DNA of 64,000 nucleotides from Prevotella veroralis DSM 19559 = JCM 6290 (GTDB taxonomy: Bacteria > Bacteroidota > Bacteroidia > Bacteroidales > Bacteroidaceae). The notes under the pieces are model-generated. The model was given only the letters and a program-made list of their open reading frames with translations. It did no database searches and was not told the DNA's origin. This document shows, piece by piece, positions 46,193 through 58,381 of this stretch. A program made the translations under genes and the position numbers. The stretch lies in NCBI RefSeq assembly GCF_000377625.1, contig NZ_KB898325.1, forward strand, positions 491,005 to 555,004, in the 5' to 3' direction. How positions within the stretch are numbered: position 1 is the stretch's first letter; every line of letters starts with the position of its first letter.

Positions 46193-46425
46193 TTCTCTTT
46201 GCCTAATCTAACGTCGTGATTAATGAGCTTATCACGTTGTCACAAGCTCGGCATATCCAATAAAGATTCAGTGTATATCTTTCCAGCACAGAATCTCCAT
46301 TTGCGTTTAATTATCCAGTAGACTTACACAAAGAGTGTCTATGGATTCTGCTAATATAATAAGGAGGAATCTCGCCAAACTAGGAAGCATCATCAACTGA
46401 TAATACAAGTCCTGTCGCATAGATA

Positions 46426-46561
46426 GTATATATCCTGTCATACTCTAAGTTAGAGTACGATATTATACACGTTTGTATAATTAGTTATACACGTCTGTAT
46501 AATTGATTATACACGCTTGTATAAAAGACTATTGATTAGTTATCATTGATAGGATATATAC
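46426..46561. repeat. Three 22-bp palindromic iterons within inverted flanks
   Basis: Units at 46463, 46485 and 46507, each TTATACACGYYTGTATAA plus four bases; the dyad is TATACA/TGTATA. The flanks GTATATATCCTGTCA (46426-46440) and TGATAGGATATATAC (46547-46561) match inverted in 14 of 15 bases. Confidence 0.9.
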
Positions 46562-46697
46562 TTATGATGGGGTCTGATAGATAATATAACATCAGATTAT
46601 ACCAATCTTGTTGTACAAAGCTTATCAGCTTTGCAGTATATAGAATAAGGTAGGGAATGATTAGACAATGACATAGAGAGAAAACCAGGATATTATT

Positions 46698-46727
46698 TTG
46701 CACTTACCCGATAAAGCACTATCTTTG
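46698..46727 (+). promoter_or_regulatory. Promoter of porin gene
   Basis: TTG at 46698-46700 and TATCTTTG at 46720-46727, 19 bases apart; leader about 55 bases. Confidence 0.75.
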
Positions 46728-46787
46728 CAGCATTAATACTCTAAGTATCATTACATCAGCTCTTATCTCACCTAAAATATACAATTT

Positions 46788-47924
46788 ATGAGAAAAACAA
46801 TTATCTTAGCAGCATTGATGTTTAGTAGCATCATAAGTTATGCGCAAGGGCAGAAGTGGATAAACAATGTAAAGTTATCTGGCTTCGGAATCGTTCAATA
46901 TCAATACAATGGTATGCACAACGGTAAGACGAGCAAGTCGAACAGCTTTAATCTTCGATTAGGTCGTGTGTCTTTAGACGGTCGCATATTAGACGATTGG
47001 TATTGGAAAGCACAATTACAAGTAAACGGCAATACTTCTACCTTGGGTGCTTCACCTCGTGTAGTTGATCTCTTTGCCGAGTGGCAGAAGTACGATTATT
47101 TCCGAGTAAAGTTGGGACAATTCAAGAATCCATTTACATTCGATAACCCTATTCACCCTATCGATCAGGGCTTCATGAGTGTTGCACAAAGTGTATTGAA
47201 GTTAGCTAGTTTCTCTGACAGAGCAGGTGCGCACCCTTCAAATGGGCGTGATATTGGTATTCAAGTGCAAGGTGACTTCCTAAAGAATAACGCGGGGCGC
47301 AACCTTGTTCACTATCAGGTAGGCGTATTCAATGGTCAAGGTATTAATACTAAGGATGTTGACCAACAGAAGAATATCATCGGTGGTGTATGGGTTATGC
47401 CCGTTAATGGTTTACGCTTAGGATGGTTCGGTTGGACGGGCTCATACGCAAGAAAAGGCACATGGACTGATAATGCGGGTATCGCACAAAGCGGTGTACG
47501 TAAATTGCAGCAACGTCGTTATGCTTTCTCAGCTGAATATAAAGCGAATGATTGGACATTGCGTTCTGAGTATATCCATTCTACGGGTTATGCCTTTGCT
47601 AAGTCTTTAAGTAACACGGATGATGCAGCTGCAAAGGATTGCAGCCTCAGTGCAGATGGTAATAAGGCACAAGGTGTATATGCACTGGTTATCGCTCCTA
47701 TCATCCCTAACAAGTTGCATGCAAAGGCAAGATATGATATGTATCAGCCTTCGGATGGCGCACAAAAGCAGCGTACTCAATATGATATTGGTCTTGATTA
47801 TGAATTTACAAAGAACTTAGCTTTGAGTGGCATCTATTCTTATGTACATGATAGATCACAACACGCACTACAGGCTAATCCTAATTATTCTATGTTTGAT
47901 GTGGAATTAAGTTTCCGCTTCTGA
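46788..47924 (+). CDS. OprO/OprP-type porin
   Basis: A 378-residue outer-membrane protein with a signal peptide (cleavage near residue 20, after SYA). Barrel strands follow, with family-like stretches LRLGRVSLDGRILDDWYWK and VKLGQFKNPFTFDNPIHP, and a C-terminal strand ending in Phe (DVELSFRF). These match the phosphate-selective porin O/P family; Bacteroidetes members need not be phosphate-specific. It is alone in its transcript, between a strong promoter and a terminator. Confidence 0.85.
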   Translation: MRKTIILAALMFSSIISYAQGQKWINNVKLSGFGIVQYQYNGMHNGKTSKSNSFNLRLGRVSLDGRILDDWYWKAQLQVNGNTSTLGASPRVVDLFAEWQKYDYFRVKLGQFKNPFTFDNPIHPIDQGFMSVAQSVLKLASFSDRAGAHPSNGRDIGIQVQGDFLKNNAGRNLVHYQVGVFNGQGINTKDVDQQKNIIGGVWVMPVNGLRLGWFGWTGSYARKGTWTDNAGIAQSGVRKLQQRRYAFSAEYKANDWTLRSEYIHSTGYAFAKSLSNTDDAAAKDCSLSADGNKAQGVYALVIAPIIPNKLHAKARYDMYQPSDGAQKQRTQYDIGLDYEFTKNLALSGIYSYVHDRSQHALQANPNYSMFDVELSFRF

Positions 47925-47932
47925 TAGACAAT

Positions 47933-47966
47933 AAAATACGGATATGTTCGTACATGTCCGTATTTT
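47933..47966 (+). terminator. Intrinsic terminator after porin gene
   Basis: AAAATACGGA, a 14-base inner part with weak pairing, TCCGTATTTT. Confidence 0.8.
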
Positions 47967-47970
47967 ATCA

Positions 47971-47978
47971 TACCTTTG
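47971..47978 (+). promoter_or_regulatory. -7 element for small gene at 48045
   Basis: TACCTTTG, directly after the porin terminator and 67 bases before the ATG. Confidence 0.6.
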
Positions 47979-48044
47979 CAATCTATCCATAATGACTAAA
48001 GTGGATACTATAAGGAATACACATTAAAAAGAGAACCAGAAAAG

Positions 48045-48215
48045 ATGACAACTGAACACCATCACCAACATTCTAATCATAGAGCAGGCTTTCACAATAA
48101 TGGATCTTCGAAAGCTGCACGCCGTAGACACAAGTTCAACCAGATAATGAAGTTCATAGGAACAATCGCCGCTATTGGGATATTATACCTTGTGTGGTGG
48201 ATATACAACAATTAG
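48045..48215 (+). CDS. Small His-rich single-helix membrane protein
   Basis: A 56-residue ORF: MTTEHHHQHSNHRAGFHN, a basic stretch (ARRRHKFNQIMKF), one membrane helix (IGTIAAIGILYLVWWIY) and a two-residue end. The positive-inside rule puts the His-rich part in the cytoplasm. The -7 element and the short gap to the next, convergent gene support it being a real gene. No family recognised; the His residues could bind metal, which is a guess. Confidence 0.6.
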   Translation: MTTEHHHQHSNHRAGFHNNGSSKAARRRHKFNQIMKFIGTIAAIGILYLVWWIYNN

Positions 48216-48230
48216 AAACCTTAGATCACA

Positions 48231-49307
48231 TTACCTTTCTTTATGTACGATATGAAGATGATAGTGCGAGCCGTCATTATCAATGCGCATCATCTTATGT
48301 TGGAAGCTCTTTTTATTCGAAAGAGATAAGGCTACATGCCCCATTGTGCGACGCAAATTAATCTCAACTAAAGGATGTAACTTAAAACCAACGTCTTCCC
48401 TACTCCCATTAGCTACAATCATCATATCAACACCTAATGCTCCATAATAAATGCCTGTTAGCTGTTTCGACAGTAGAGTTTCTAACGCCTGTGCTATATT
48501 ATTTAGCACTGGTATTGGAATATAGGCAGAGAGGAGTTCTTGTTTAACTTCTTCTTTCTCAAGACTATTGCCTATATATGCCCCATTCATTGTATGGAAC
48601 ACTGATAAGCCTACATAATGAACACCATCTTTATCCGCAATAAACTCCATCCCAAAGTCTTTCACCTTGTTATAATAAGGCTCAACCATAATACTTCCTT
48701 GCTGCTTGATAACGTTGTTTGCCCAATTAAGTATTGCAGGTTCGATCATTGTATCAATATAACGAACACCCCTCCCACTACTACTCCATGGAGCTTTTAT
48801 AACAGCCTTATCAATTTTCTCTAAGAGAGAAGTAAGTTCTGCTACATTCCTTGCACAAAACGATTCACCTATTAATATATCCTCATCTAACAACTCTCGC
48901 AATTCACGCAAAACGTGTGAAGCATACTCCCGATTACTAAGTTCTCTAATTGCTGATAGTTTCTCATCCGTGGGTAATACGTTAGCTTTAATCCCTAATT
49001 GCTCCAACTGGAACTTGATTGCAGAATCCCAACCCCATGGCATTACTTCTTTCACTTCATCAATAATCTGTTCTATATTATCACTATCTATAAAATGAAC
49101 TTGCTGACCATAACTCATAAAGCGTCGAGCATGGATTCGGGCAGAATTGACATTCTCTACTAAAATATAATCTCCATCTTTAGCCCATAGAACTGGCAAA
49201 TAATCCAAATCATGCCTCATTTGCCTACCTGCATGGGGGGCTGTAAAGTACTTATTATCATAAGCTAATGCAATATCGTGTTCTGGATTGAATATATGTA
49301 GTGTCAT
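48231..49307 (-). CDS. ATP-grasp-like protein
   Basis: A 358-residue soluble protein beginning LHIFNPEHDIALAYDN. Residues about 172-186 (KAPWSSSGRGVRYI) resemble the ATP-grasp nucleotide-binding loop, and IMVEPYYNKVKDFGMEF and LHPLVEINLRRTMGHVA fit the later metal-binding strands (E and N near the end). ATP-grasp enzymes join a carboxylate to an amine or thiol. The acceptor is unknown; the family is common in Bacteroidales and usually unnamed. It is a single gene with its own promoter. Confidence 0.68.
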   Translation of the reverse strand: MTLHIFNPEHDIALAYDNKYFTAPHAGRQMRHDLDYLPVLWAKDGDYILVENVNSARIHARRFMSYGQQVHFIDSDNIEQIIDEVKEVMPWGWDSAIKFQLEQLGIKANVLPTDEKLSAIRELSNREYASHVLRELRELLDEDILIGESFCARNVAELTSLLEKIDKAVIKAPWSSSGRGVRYIDTMIEPAILNWANNVIKQQGSIMVEPYYNKVKDFGMEFIADKDGVHYVGLSVFHTMNGAYIGNSLEKEEVKQELLSAYIPIPVLNNIAQALETLLSKQLTGIYYGALGVDMMIVANGSREDVGFKLHPLVEINLRRTMGHVALSLSNKKSFQHKMMRIDNDGSHYHLHIVHKER

Positions 49308-49329
49308 CGTACTTTATTTTTACGTCATG

Positions 49330-49359
49330 CAAAGTTACATTAAACCAAATGTAATACAA
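49330..49359 (-). promoter_or_regulatory. Promoter of ATP-grasp-like gene
   Basis: On the minus strand TTG (49357-49359), 19 bases, TAACTTTG (49330-49337). Confidence 0.65.
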
Positions 49360-49397
49360 AATAAATGCCTTTAAATAACATTTTTTGCTATATAGAG

Positions 49398-49428
49398 TTT
49401 GCAAATCAAAGAAATAATTGTAACTTTG
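49398..49428 (+). promoter_or_regulatory. Promoter of AAA ATPase gene
   Basis: TTTG at 49398-49401 and TAACTTTG at 49421-49428, 19 bases apart; the leader is about 30 bases. Confidence 0.7.
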
Positions 49429-49463
49429 CATGTACATTATAATAGATACACAACAGGAACAAG

Positions 49464-50648
49464 ATGGACGCATTCTTTCGTACTCACTCATACCTAGTGG
49501 AGCATACAAATGCCCCTGTTCGTCGTTGCCTCATGGATGAGATAGATTGGAACGACAAACTAATAGGTATCAAAGGAACAAGAGGCGTGGGAAAGACAAC
49601 ATTCTTGCTACAATATGCAAAGGAGCGTTATAGTTCTACAGACAGGCAATGTCTCTATGTTAATATGAATAACTTCTATTTTCAAAGTAGAGGAATTGCG
49701 GACTTCGCTGGAGAGTTTTATCGTAATGGAGGAAAGGTTCTGTTGATTGATCAAGTATTTAAGCAGCCTGATTGGAGTCGTGAACTACGGCGATGTTATG
49801 ATAATTACCCCAATTTACAGATTGTCTTTACAGGGTCAAGCGTAATGAGACTAAAAGAAGAGAATCCAGAACTAAATAGTATCGTTAAAAGCTATAATCT
49901 ACGTGGCTTCTCCTTTCGAGAGTTTTTAAATTTACAAACAGGATTACAACTTAAGCCTTACTCATTAGAAGAGATTCTAAATAACCACGAGGAGATTACC
50001 AATCAAATCTTATCTAAAGTTAGTCCGACAAAGTATTTTCTTGACTATCTTCATCATGGTTTTTACCCTTTCTTTTTAGAACATCGCAACTTTTCAGAGA
50101 ACCTGCTGAAGACGATGAATATGATGACTGAGGTTGATATCTTACTCATCAAGCAAATAGAGTTAAAGTATCTGACTAAGATAAAGAAGCTCTTTTACCT
50201 CTTGGCACTTGAAGGAACAAAAGCTCCCAACATCAGTAACCTTGCAAAAGAAATAAACACAAGTCGTGCAACTGTGATGAATTACATCAAAAATCTTACT
50301 GATGCTAGACTTATTAATTTGGTTTATCCTGTTGGGCAGGAGTTCCCCAAGAAACCATCGAAGGTGATGCTACAGAATCCAAATCTGATGTATGCAATCT
50401 ATCCTATCCAGGTGGAACAGCAACAACTTATGGAGACTTTCTTTGTTAATACAATGCAAGAAACTTGTGTTATCAATGAAGGAGGCAAGCAAGGAACTTA
50501 CATTGTCAATCAAAAGCATAAATTTAAAGTGTGTGATGCTGAGAATAACAAGATTCGATTCAGCAATGACACTATCTACGCAAAATATAATACTGAAGTT
50601 GGGAAAGGTAACCAAGTACCACTTTGGTTAATGGGATTTCTTTATTAG
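49464..50648 (+). CDS. AAA_14/DUF4143-type ATPase
   Basis: A 394-residue protein with a Walker A IKGTRGVGKTTFLLQYA near residue 35, a Walker B-like KVLLIDQV near 92 and IVFTGSSVMRL as sensor 1. The C-terminal part holds a winged-helix (LAKEINTSRATVMNYIKNLT) and DUF4143-like end. This is the widespread AAA_14 family, whose members are usually called ATP-binding proteins; their target is not known. It is 49 bases upstream of nifJ, which has no clear promoter, so read-through into nifJ is possible. Confidence 0.85.
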   Translation: MDAFFRTHSYLVEHTNAPVRRCLMDEIDWNDKLIGIKGTRGVGKTTFLLQYAKERYSSTDRQCLYVNMNNFYFQSRGIADFAGEFYRNGGKVLLIDQVFKQPDWSRELRRCYDNYPNLQIVFTGSSVMRLKEENPELNSIVKSYNLRGFSFREFLNLQTGLQLKPYSLEEILNNHEEITNQILSKVSPTKYFLDYLHHGFYPFFLEHRNFSENLLKTMNMMTEVDILLIKQIELKYLTKIKKLFYLLALEGTKAPNISNLAKEINTSRATVMNYIKNLTDARLINLVYPVGQEFPKKPSKVMLQNPNLMYAIYPIQVEQQQLMETFFVNTMQETCVINEGGKQGTYIVNQKHKFKVCDAENNKIRFSNDTIYAKYNTEVGKGNQVPLWLMGFLY

Positions 50649-50697
50649 AAAAAGACCAAAAACATTATAAAACAATTTTCATTTAATAAATTTCAAA

Positions 50698-54273
<3,576 letters not shown>

Positions 54274-54325
54274 AACCTTCTTTGAAAAATGAAGATATAG
54301 AGTTAATTACACTATATAACACTTT

Positions 54326-54365
54326 AAAAGAGGAGTTTCTCTATGATAGAGAAAACTCCTCTTTT
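54326..54365 (+). terminator. Intrinsic terminator after nifJ
   Basis: AAAAGAGGAGTTT with complementary AAACTCCTCTTTT and an inner CTCTATGATAGAG that also pairs. Confidence 0.9.
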
Positions 54366-54891
54366 TCATTCAACATAACTTGTTGCTTATCACGACCATT
54401 CAACCGATTCACAAAGGACTTTTTACAAAGTTCGCGAACTCTTTTTTGCGTTTCTTATTGCACCTTTCTTACTATTCGTTTTCAATAATCTTTCAAGCCT
54501 TCATTCTTCAACTAAATACGCATTGCGTGTCCGTGACAATATATACTTTTGTGCCCCACGAAATGTACTATTGTGCCTCACAATATATACTTTCGTCAAA
54601 GCGTATTAACTCGAACTCGGGATAAGAGAAGTCTGTAAAAAGTTGGTAACCTCGTTGTATTTTTGTATCTTTACAGCTGGAAATCAAATATTTGGCTTAT
54701 ATAATGTTGTACAAACTAAAACGGAAGAACTATATAATACTAAGGTAATAGTTTTATCCCTTTCGCAAATGGTTCTATGGGTAGCCATTGACACTGTTCT
54801 AACCGTACTAAGTTTGTTTTCCACATTCTTCTTTATGGATAGATTTCAACGTCGAGGAAAAGGTAATAAATAACAAATCAATAGGAAATAA
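54366..54891. other. Intergenic region before methyltransferase gene
   Basis: About 500 bases. It has two copies of ACAATATATACTTTYGT at about 54537 and 54581, a possible -7 element (TATCTTTA) near 54667 and a doubtful small ORF to 54873. Confidence 0.5.
54643..54873 (+). CDS. Doubtful small membrane ORF
   Basis: A 76-residue frame with no ATG near its start (TTG at 54643). The C-terminal half has one clear membrane helix and a basic end (VLWVAIDTVLTVLSLFSTFF, DRFQRRGKGNK), which looks protein-like. It ends 18 bases before the methyltransferase ATG. It may be the remnant of a larger gene or chance. Confidence 0.3.
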   Translation: MVTSLYFCIFTAGNQIFGLYNVVQTKTEELYNTKVIVLSLSQMVLWVAIDTVLTVLSLFSTFFFMDRFQRRGKGNK

Positions 54892-55692
54892 ATGATAGAA
54901 GATTATTATAAGATAAACAAAGGAGCGTGGAATGCAAGAACAAAAATTCATTTGCATTCTTCATTTTACAACTTGGACAAGTTTAAAAGAGAGGTAAAGT
55001 CCATTCCTGACTTGGATTTATCTTTACTGGGCGATATTCGGGGTAAGTCCATTCTGCATCTACAATGCCATTTCGGCATGGATACACTTTCCTTATCGAA
55101 GTTGGGAGCCAATGTTGTGGGAATAGATTTCTCGGAAGAGGCTATACAAACGGCAAAGTCGTTGAACGAGGAATTAGGTCTGAATGCGCAATTCCACTGC
55201 TGCAACATCTACGATGCTCCTGCCGTGCTGCAAGGGCAACAGTTTGATGTTGTATATACATCTTACGGTGTTATTAATTGGTTGCCCGACTTAACCCAAT
55301 GGGGGCAGGTGATTTCACAAATGCTGAAAGACTGTGGAAGGTTCATTATCGTGGAATTTCACCCCGTATTATGGATGTTCAATGAAGATTTTTCTCAAGT
55401 CCGATATGCTTATTCGCGCAAAGAACCTTACGTTGTGGAAGAAGAGACCTACACAGATTCGGAAAATGACAATCGGCAAAAGACCGTTACGTGGAATCAC
55501 GGGCTGGCTGTAGTGCTGAATGGTTTGCTCAGTAATGGTTTGCAGATAAAGTCCTTCGGAGAGTATGATTACTCGCCTTTCAACTTATTCGGTAATATGA
55601 TTGCTGAAAAGAACGGAACGTTCAAAATTGCAGAAAAGAGTGGCGAGATACCAATACTGTTTTCTGTTGTTGCCATAAAACCTCCAAGATGA
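54892..55692 (+). CDS. Class I SAM-dependent methyltransferase
   Basis: A 266-residue enzyme with the Rossmann-type motif I in the variant LHLQCHFGMDTLSLSKLG near residue 55, motif II VVGIDFSEEAIQTAKSL, and VVYTSYGVINWL as motif IV. This LQCHFG variant is known in a group of small-molecule methyltransferases; the substrate cannot be told. An AGGAAATAA element precedes the ATG. Flanked by terminators and distinct from its neighbours, it may be an acquired gene, but this is only suggested by context. Confidence 0.82.
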   Translation: MIEDYYKINKGAWNARTKIHLHSSFYNLDKFKREVKSIPDLDLSLLGDIRGKSILHLQCHFGMDTLSLSKLGANVVGIDFSEEAIQTAKSLNEELGLNAQFHCCNIYDAPAVLQGQQFDVVYTSYGVINWLPDLTQWGQVISQMLKDCGRFIIVEFHPVLWMFNEDFSQVRYAYSRKEPYVVEEETYTDSENDNRQKTVTWNHGLAVVLNGLLSNGLQIKSFGEYDYSPFNLFGNMIAEKNGTFKIAEKSGEIPILFSVVAIKPPR

Positions 55693-55748
55693 AGGAACAT
55701 TTAACAAGAAAGAAAAGGCATGACTATTGAGAAAAAGTCGTGAGGTAT

Positions 55749-55785
55749 AAAGAACTTGCTCCATTAAATACAGAGCAAGTTCTTT
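55749..55785. terminator. Hairpin between convergent genes
   Basis: A perfect 13-bp stem, AAAGAACTTGCTC and its complement. Confidence 0.85.
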
Positions 55786-55879
55786 CTGTTTAGTCTGTTT
55801 CAAGTGCCGTTGTTTATCGGATAAATTGATTGATTCTTTCTTAAACTACTTTGTTGTATGGCGTTAGATAAACTCGGAA

Positions 55880-56338
55880 TTACCTGTATTTCTTCATAAT
55901 GTATTTCAGCCTTGGAGTCTCAATTACTTCATTGATTTCAAACCCGAGTTTCTCATAAATCCTCTTTGCTGTTTGGTTGAAATCAAAGACTGTAAGGGAA
56001 ATACTTTTAATATTATCATCCTCAAAAAGGAAATCTATAAATCTTTTTAGTGCCGCTGTGCCCAAACCCAATCCTGTTTTCCGGGGGGCTATTATAAATC
56101 TACCTATGTGTATGTTCTCCTTATCAATTCGTACTTCTTGTATCATTCCGATAAATTCCCCTTTGTTGAATATCGAAAATACATTCTCCAACCCCTGTAT
56201 TTTGCCATAGTTCAACGGGTAAGAGATTTTGGAACCCATCCATTGCTCCTGGAACTCTTTTCCTTGTTTATTGGACCATTCACATAAAAGCAAGGCATTG
56301 TCTTTATTTATTCCCTTTTCGATACTAATATCCTTCAT
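55880..56338 (-). CDS. GNAT family N-acetyltransferase
   Basis: A 152-residue protein from the ATG at 56338 with the GNAT acetyl-CoA loop FIIAPRKTGLGLGTAALKRF (RxxGxG/A-like) and a C-terminal KRIYEKLGFEINE. The frame extends to 56446, but the promoter TATCTTTG (56364-56371, minus) lies inside that extension, so the shorter start is right. Family members acetylate amines of small molecules, antibiotics or proteins; the target here is unknown. Confidence 0.85.
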   Translation of the reverse strand: MKDISIEKGINKDNALLLCEWSNKQGKEFQEQWMGSKISYPLNYGKIQGLENVFSIFNKGEFIGMIQEVRIDKENIHIGRFIIAPRKTGLGLGTAALKRFIDFLFEDDNIKSISLTVFDFNQTAKRIYEKLGFEINEVIETPRLKYIMKKYR

Positions 56339-56363
56339 CTCGTTAAAAGTTTCGGTTATATTG

Positions 56364-56392
56364 CAAAGATATACAAATTGCTTGAAACACAA
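56364..56392 (-). promoter_or_regulatory. Promoter of GNAT gene
   Basis: On the minus strand TTG (56390-56392), 18 bases, TATCTTTG (56364-56371). It decides the start of the gene. Confidence 0.65.
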
Positions 56393-56516
56393 GTATCGCT
56401 TTGCTTTTAATACTATCACTGCAATGTAGGTATATCTGTTCCACATAGGTATAGGCGTTGTATCCCTGACAGAGTTATTAGCTTCTTAGACTTGCTTGCA
56501 AAGAATCAAATAAAAA

Positions 56517-56560
56517 ATATGGTATCAAAAGCTACTTAAAGTATGCCTTTGATACCATAT
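56517..56560 (-). terminator. Terminator of bamD operon
   Basis: A perfect 13-bp stem, ATATGGTATCAAA and its complement, with an 18-base loop. Confidence 0.8.
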
Positions 56561-56580
56561 TATATTATGATAAAATGCTA

Positions 56581-57033
56581 TTATCTTATTCTATCAGCTG
56601 CTCTTACCAAAGCCTCATCAGCAAGAATAGCATGACGAGCCAACCATAAAAGTATAAATGCAATCAGTGGTAAACATGCTGCAAATTCTATATGGAAAGT
56701 AAACCCAGTCATTAACACCTGGCTGAATACGCCATATACAACATACCACCCAATAATCATCAACATAGAAAACAAGCAGAAACGAGCTTGACGCTTACGA
56801 TTGTGATAGTCGAAAATTGCAAACAAATCTATTGGGCAAGTAACTAAAAGTATAGCGAACAATGCCCAAACATTAAAGTTCCTTCCTCCGTTTGCATCAG
56901 TAAGCCAAAGATTCATCAACTGATTATCAGCCCCCATTCCTTGCGGTTCAAAACTACCAATCGGTAGGCAAAGACAGGCAAGCGTTACTATCAATGCCAG
57001 AAACAAGAAGATTGTTTGTTTCCTTTGTATCAT
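56581..57033 (-). CDS. DUF4293 membrane protein
   Basis: A 150-residue protein with four membrane helices, beginning MIQRKQTIFLFLALIVTLAC, the typical start of DUF4293. The family is specific to Bacteroidetes and of unknown function. It is two bases downstream of rpoZ and ends the bamD-rpoZ transcript, an arrangement I recall as common in the Bacteroidales. Confidence 0.85.
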   Translation of the reverse strand: MIQRKQTIFLFLALIVTLACLCLPIGSFEPQGMGADNQLMNLWLTDANGGRNFNVWALFAILLVTCPIDLFAIFDYHNRKRQARFCLFSMLMIIGWYVVYGVFSQVLMTGFTFHIEFAACLPLIAFILLWLARHAILADEALVRAADRIR

Positions 57034-57035
57034 GA

Positions 57036-57377
57036 TTACAATTCTTCCTCTTCTTGTGCCTCCTTAGAAGGATCACGCCAATAAACATTACCATCTAAGA
57101 ACTCTTGCGTAGCCAACAATGTTGGTTTAGGCAACTTCTCATAATAGCGGCTAATTTCTATCTGCTCACGATTCTCAAAAACCTCTTCGAGAGAGTCGTT
57201 ATAAGAAGCAAACTCTGCAAGTTTCTTACTCAAGTCTTGCTTTATCTCAGCAGAAATCTGATTCGCTCTTTTAGAAATAATTGCAACACTCTCATAAATA
57301 TTACCTGTACCCTTCCAAAGTTCTTGAACATCACGGGTTACCGTATTTGACGGTGCTTTTGACTTCTTGTAATCCAT
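57036..57377 (-). CDS. rpoZ: RNA polymerase omega / Rpb6-like subunit
   Basis: A 113-residue protein with TVTRDVQELWKGTGNIYESV and IISKRANQISAEIKQDL, the Bacteroidetes Rpb6/omega pattern. The core motif (Ala-Arg-like KRANQI) contacts the beta' subunit and helps polymerase assembly. The C-terminus is acidic (KEAQEEEEL). It lies 30 bases after bamD and two before the DUF4293 gene. Confidence 0.9.
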   Translation of the reverse strand: MDYKKSKAPSNTVTRDVQELWKGTGNIYESVAIISKRANQISAEIKQDLSKKLAEFASYNDSLEEVFENREQIEISRYYEKLPKPTLLATQEFLDGNVYWRDPSKEAQEEEEL

Positions 57378-57407
57378 TCTAATTATTATATTTTTAAGTC
57401 TTTATTT

Positions 57408-58232
57408 CTAGTCTTTTGTTATCTGCTTACATTTCTTTATGTAATCCTCGGCAGTTTTGCGCTCTTTCGAATTAGGGTATTCATTGATGAAACCATAACA
57501 TTCATCTTCCGCATCTTGATAACGCTGTAACTTCTTTGACTCAACACTCATCTGTGCTAACTCATATTTACTCTTCATGATTAGGATAGAAAAGTCTTCA
57601 CGAAGATTACTATAAGGATAATCATTCAAAGCGTTTTGAGCTGTAATGATACATGCCTCATAATTATTGCCACCACTGGTACAATTACCAAAATATGAAC
57701 CGAGGTTATAATAAAGCTTTGCATTCAGATACTCCTTACGAATAAGTTTATCCTGCAAATCGAAGAGGCGTTGTTGAGCTGTACTCTTCATCTTCCCTTC
57801 TGGAAAAATATCTAAATAATCTTGGAAAGCAGCAATTGCAGCAATTGTAGGAGTTTGATCAAGACGTGATTCTGGTGTACCCTCAAAAAGGCTCTGACCA
57901 ATATAAAAGGATGCCATTTCGGCATACCTTCCACGTGGATAAGTTTGGTAATACTTCTTGAAAGTCTCTGAAGCTGCTTCATAGTCCTTCAATCCATATT
58001 CACCCATTGCCAACATATAAAGGCATTCCTCTGCATTATCAGTACCCTTTTCTATTGTTACAAGATCCTGTAACAAGGGTACAGCAAAGCCGTATTTACC
58101 CTTTGCGAAACACTCTTTAGCGAACTCATACTTATAATTGCTATCAGTTGTCTTGTAGACCTGATTATATTCATGAGCACAACTTGTTAAGAGCAAAGCA
58201 ACACAAATGCCTATTAAAAAACTCTTCTTCAT
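57408..58232 (-). CDS. bamD: Outer-membrane assembly lipoprotein BamD
   Basis: A 274-residue lipoprotein (signal MKKSFLIGICVALLLTSC, Cys18) with five TPR-like repeats, including ECLYMLAMGEYGLKDYEAAS and KYYQTYPRGRYAEMASFYIG. BamD is the essential lipoprotein partner of BamA in inserting barrel proteins into the outer membrane. Length and repeats are normal. It is the first gene of a bamD-rpoZ-DUF4293 operon, with its promoter at 58250-58280. Confidence 0.93.
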   Translation of the reverse strand: MKKSFLIGICVALLLTSCAHEYNQVYKTTDSNYKYEFAKECFAKGKYGFAVPLLQDLVTIEKGTDNAEECLYMLAMGEYGLKDYEAASETFKKYYQTYPRGRYAEMASFYIGQSLFEGTPESRLDQTPTIAAIAAFQDYLDIFPEGKMKSTAQQRLFDLQDKLIRKEYLNAKLYYNLGSYFGNCTSGGNNYEACIITAQNALNDYPYSNLREDFSILIMKSKYELAQMSVESKKLQRYQDAEDECYGFINEYPNSKERKTAEDYIKKCKQITKD

Positions 58233-58249
58233 ATATTAATTTTGAAATG

Positions 58250-58280
58250 CAAAGTTACATATTATTCTATAAATACACAA
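58250..58280 (-). promoter_or_regulatory. Promoter of bamD operon
   Basis: On the minus strand TTG (58278-58280), 20 bases, TAACTTTG (58250-58257), 18 bases ahead of the ATG. Confidence 0.75.
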
Positions 58281-58340
58281 AGGCACTTTGCTTTTTTAGC
58301 AAAAAATCACTATTAACGAGATACTATCACTTGATTTTCG

Positions 58341-58348
58341 TACCTTTG
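58341..58348 (+). promoter_or_regulatory. -7 element for uvrB
   Basis: TACCTTTG, 34 bases before the ATG at 58382. It rules out the much longer open frame that begins at 58148. Confidence 0.65.
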
Positions 58349-58381
58349 CATCCAAAGATTGTTCTCCTTTTTACAGATATA

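Larger units (their letters stand above)
46110..46697. other. Intergenic region with terminator and iteron array
   Basis: About 590 bases with no gene. It has the terminator at 46151-46192, a palindrome TACTCTAAGTTAGAGTA at 46441-46457, and three 22-bp palindromic units at 46463-46528 lying inside a 15-bp inverted repeat. Confidence 0.7.

Noticed and set aside
58148..58381. 78-codon N-terminal extension of UvrB
   Set aside because: It overlaps bamD and both promoters; the family start is at 58382.
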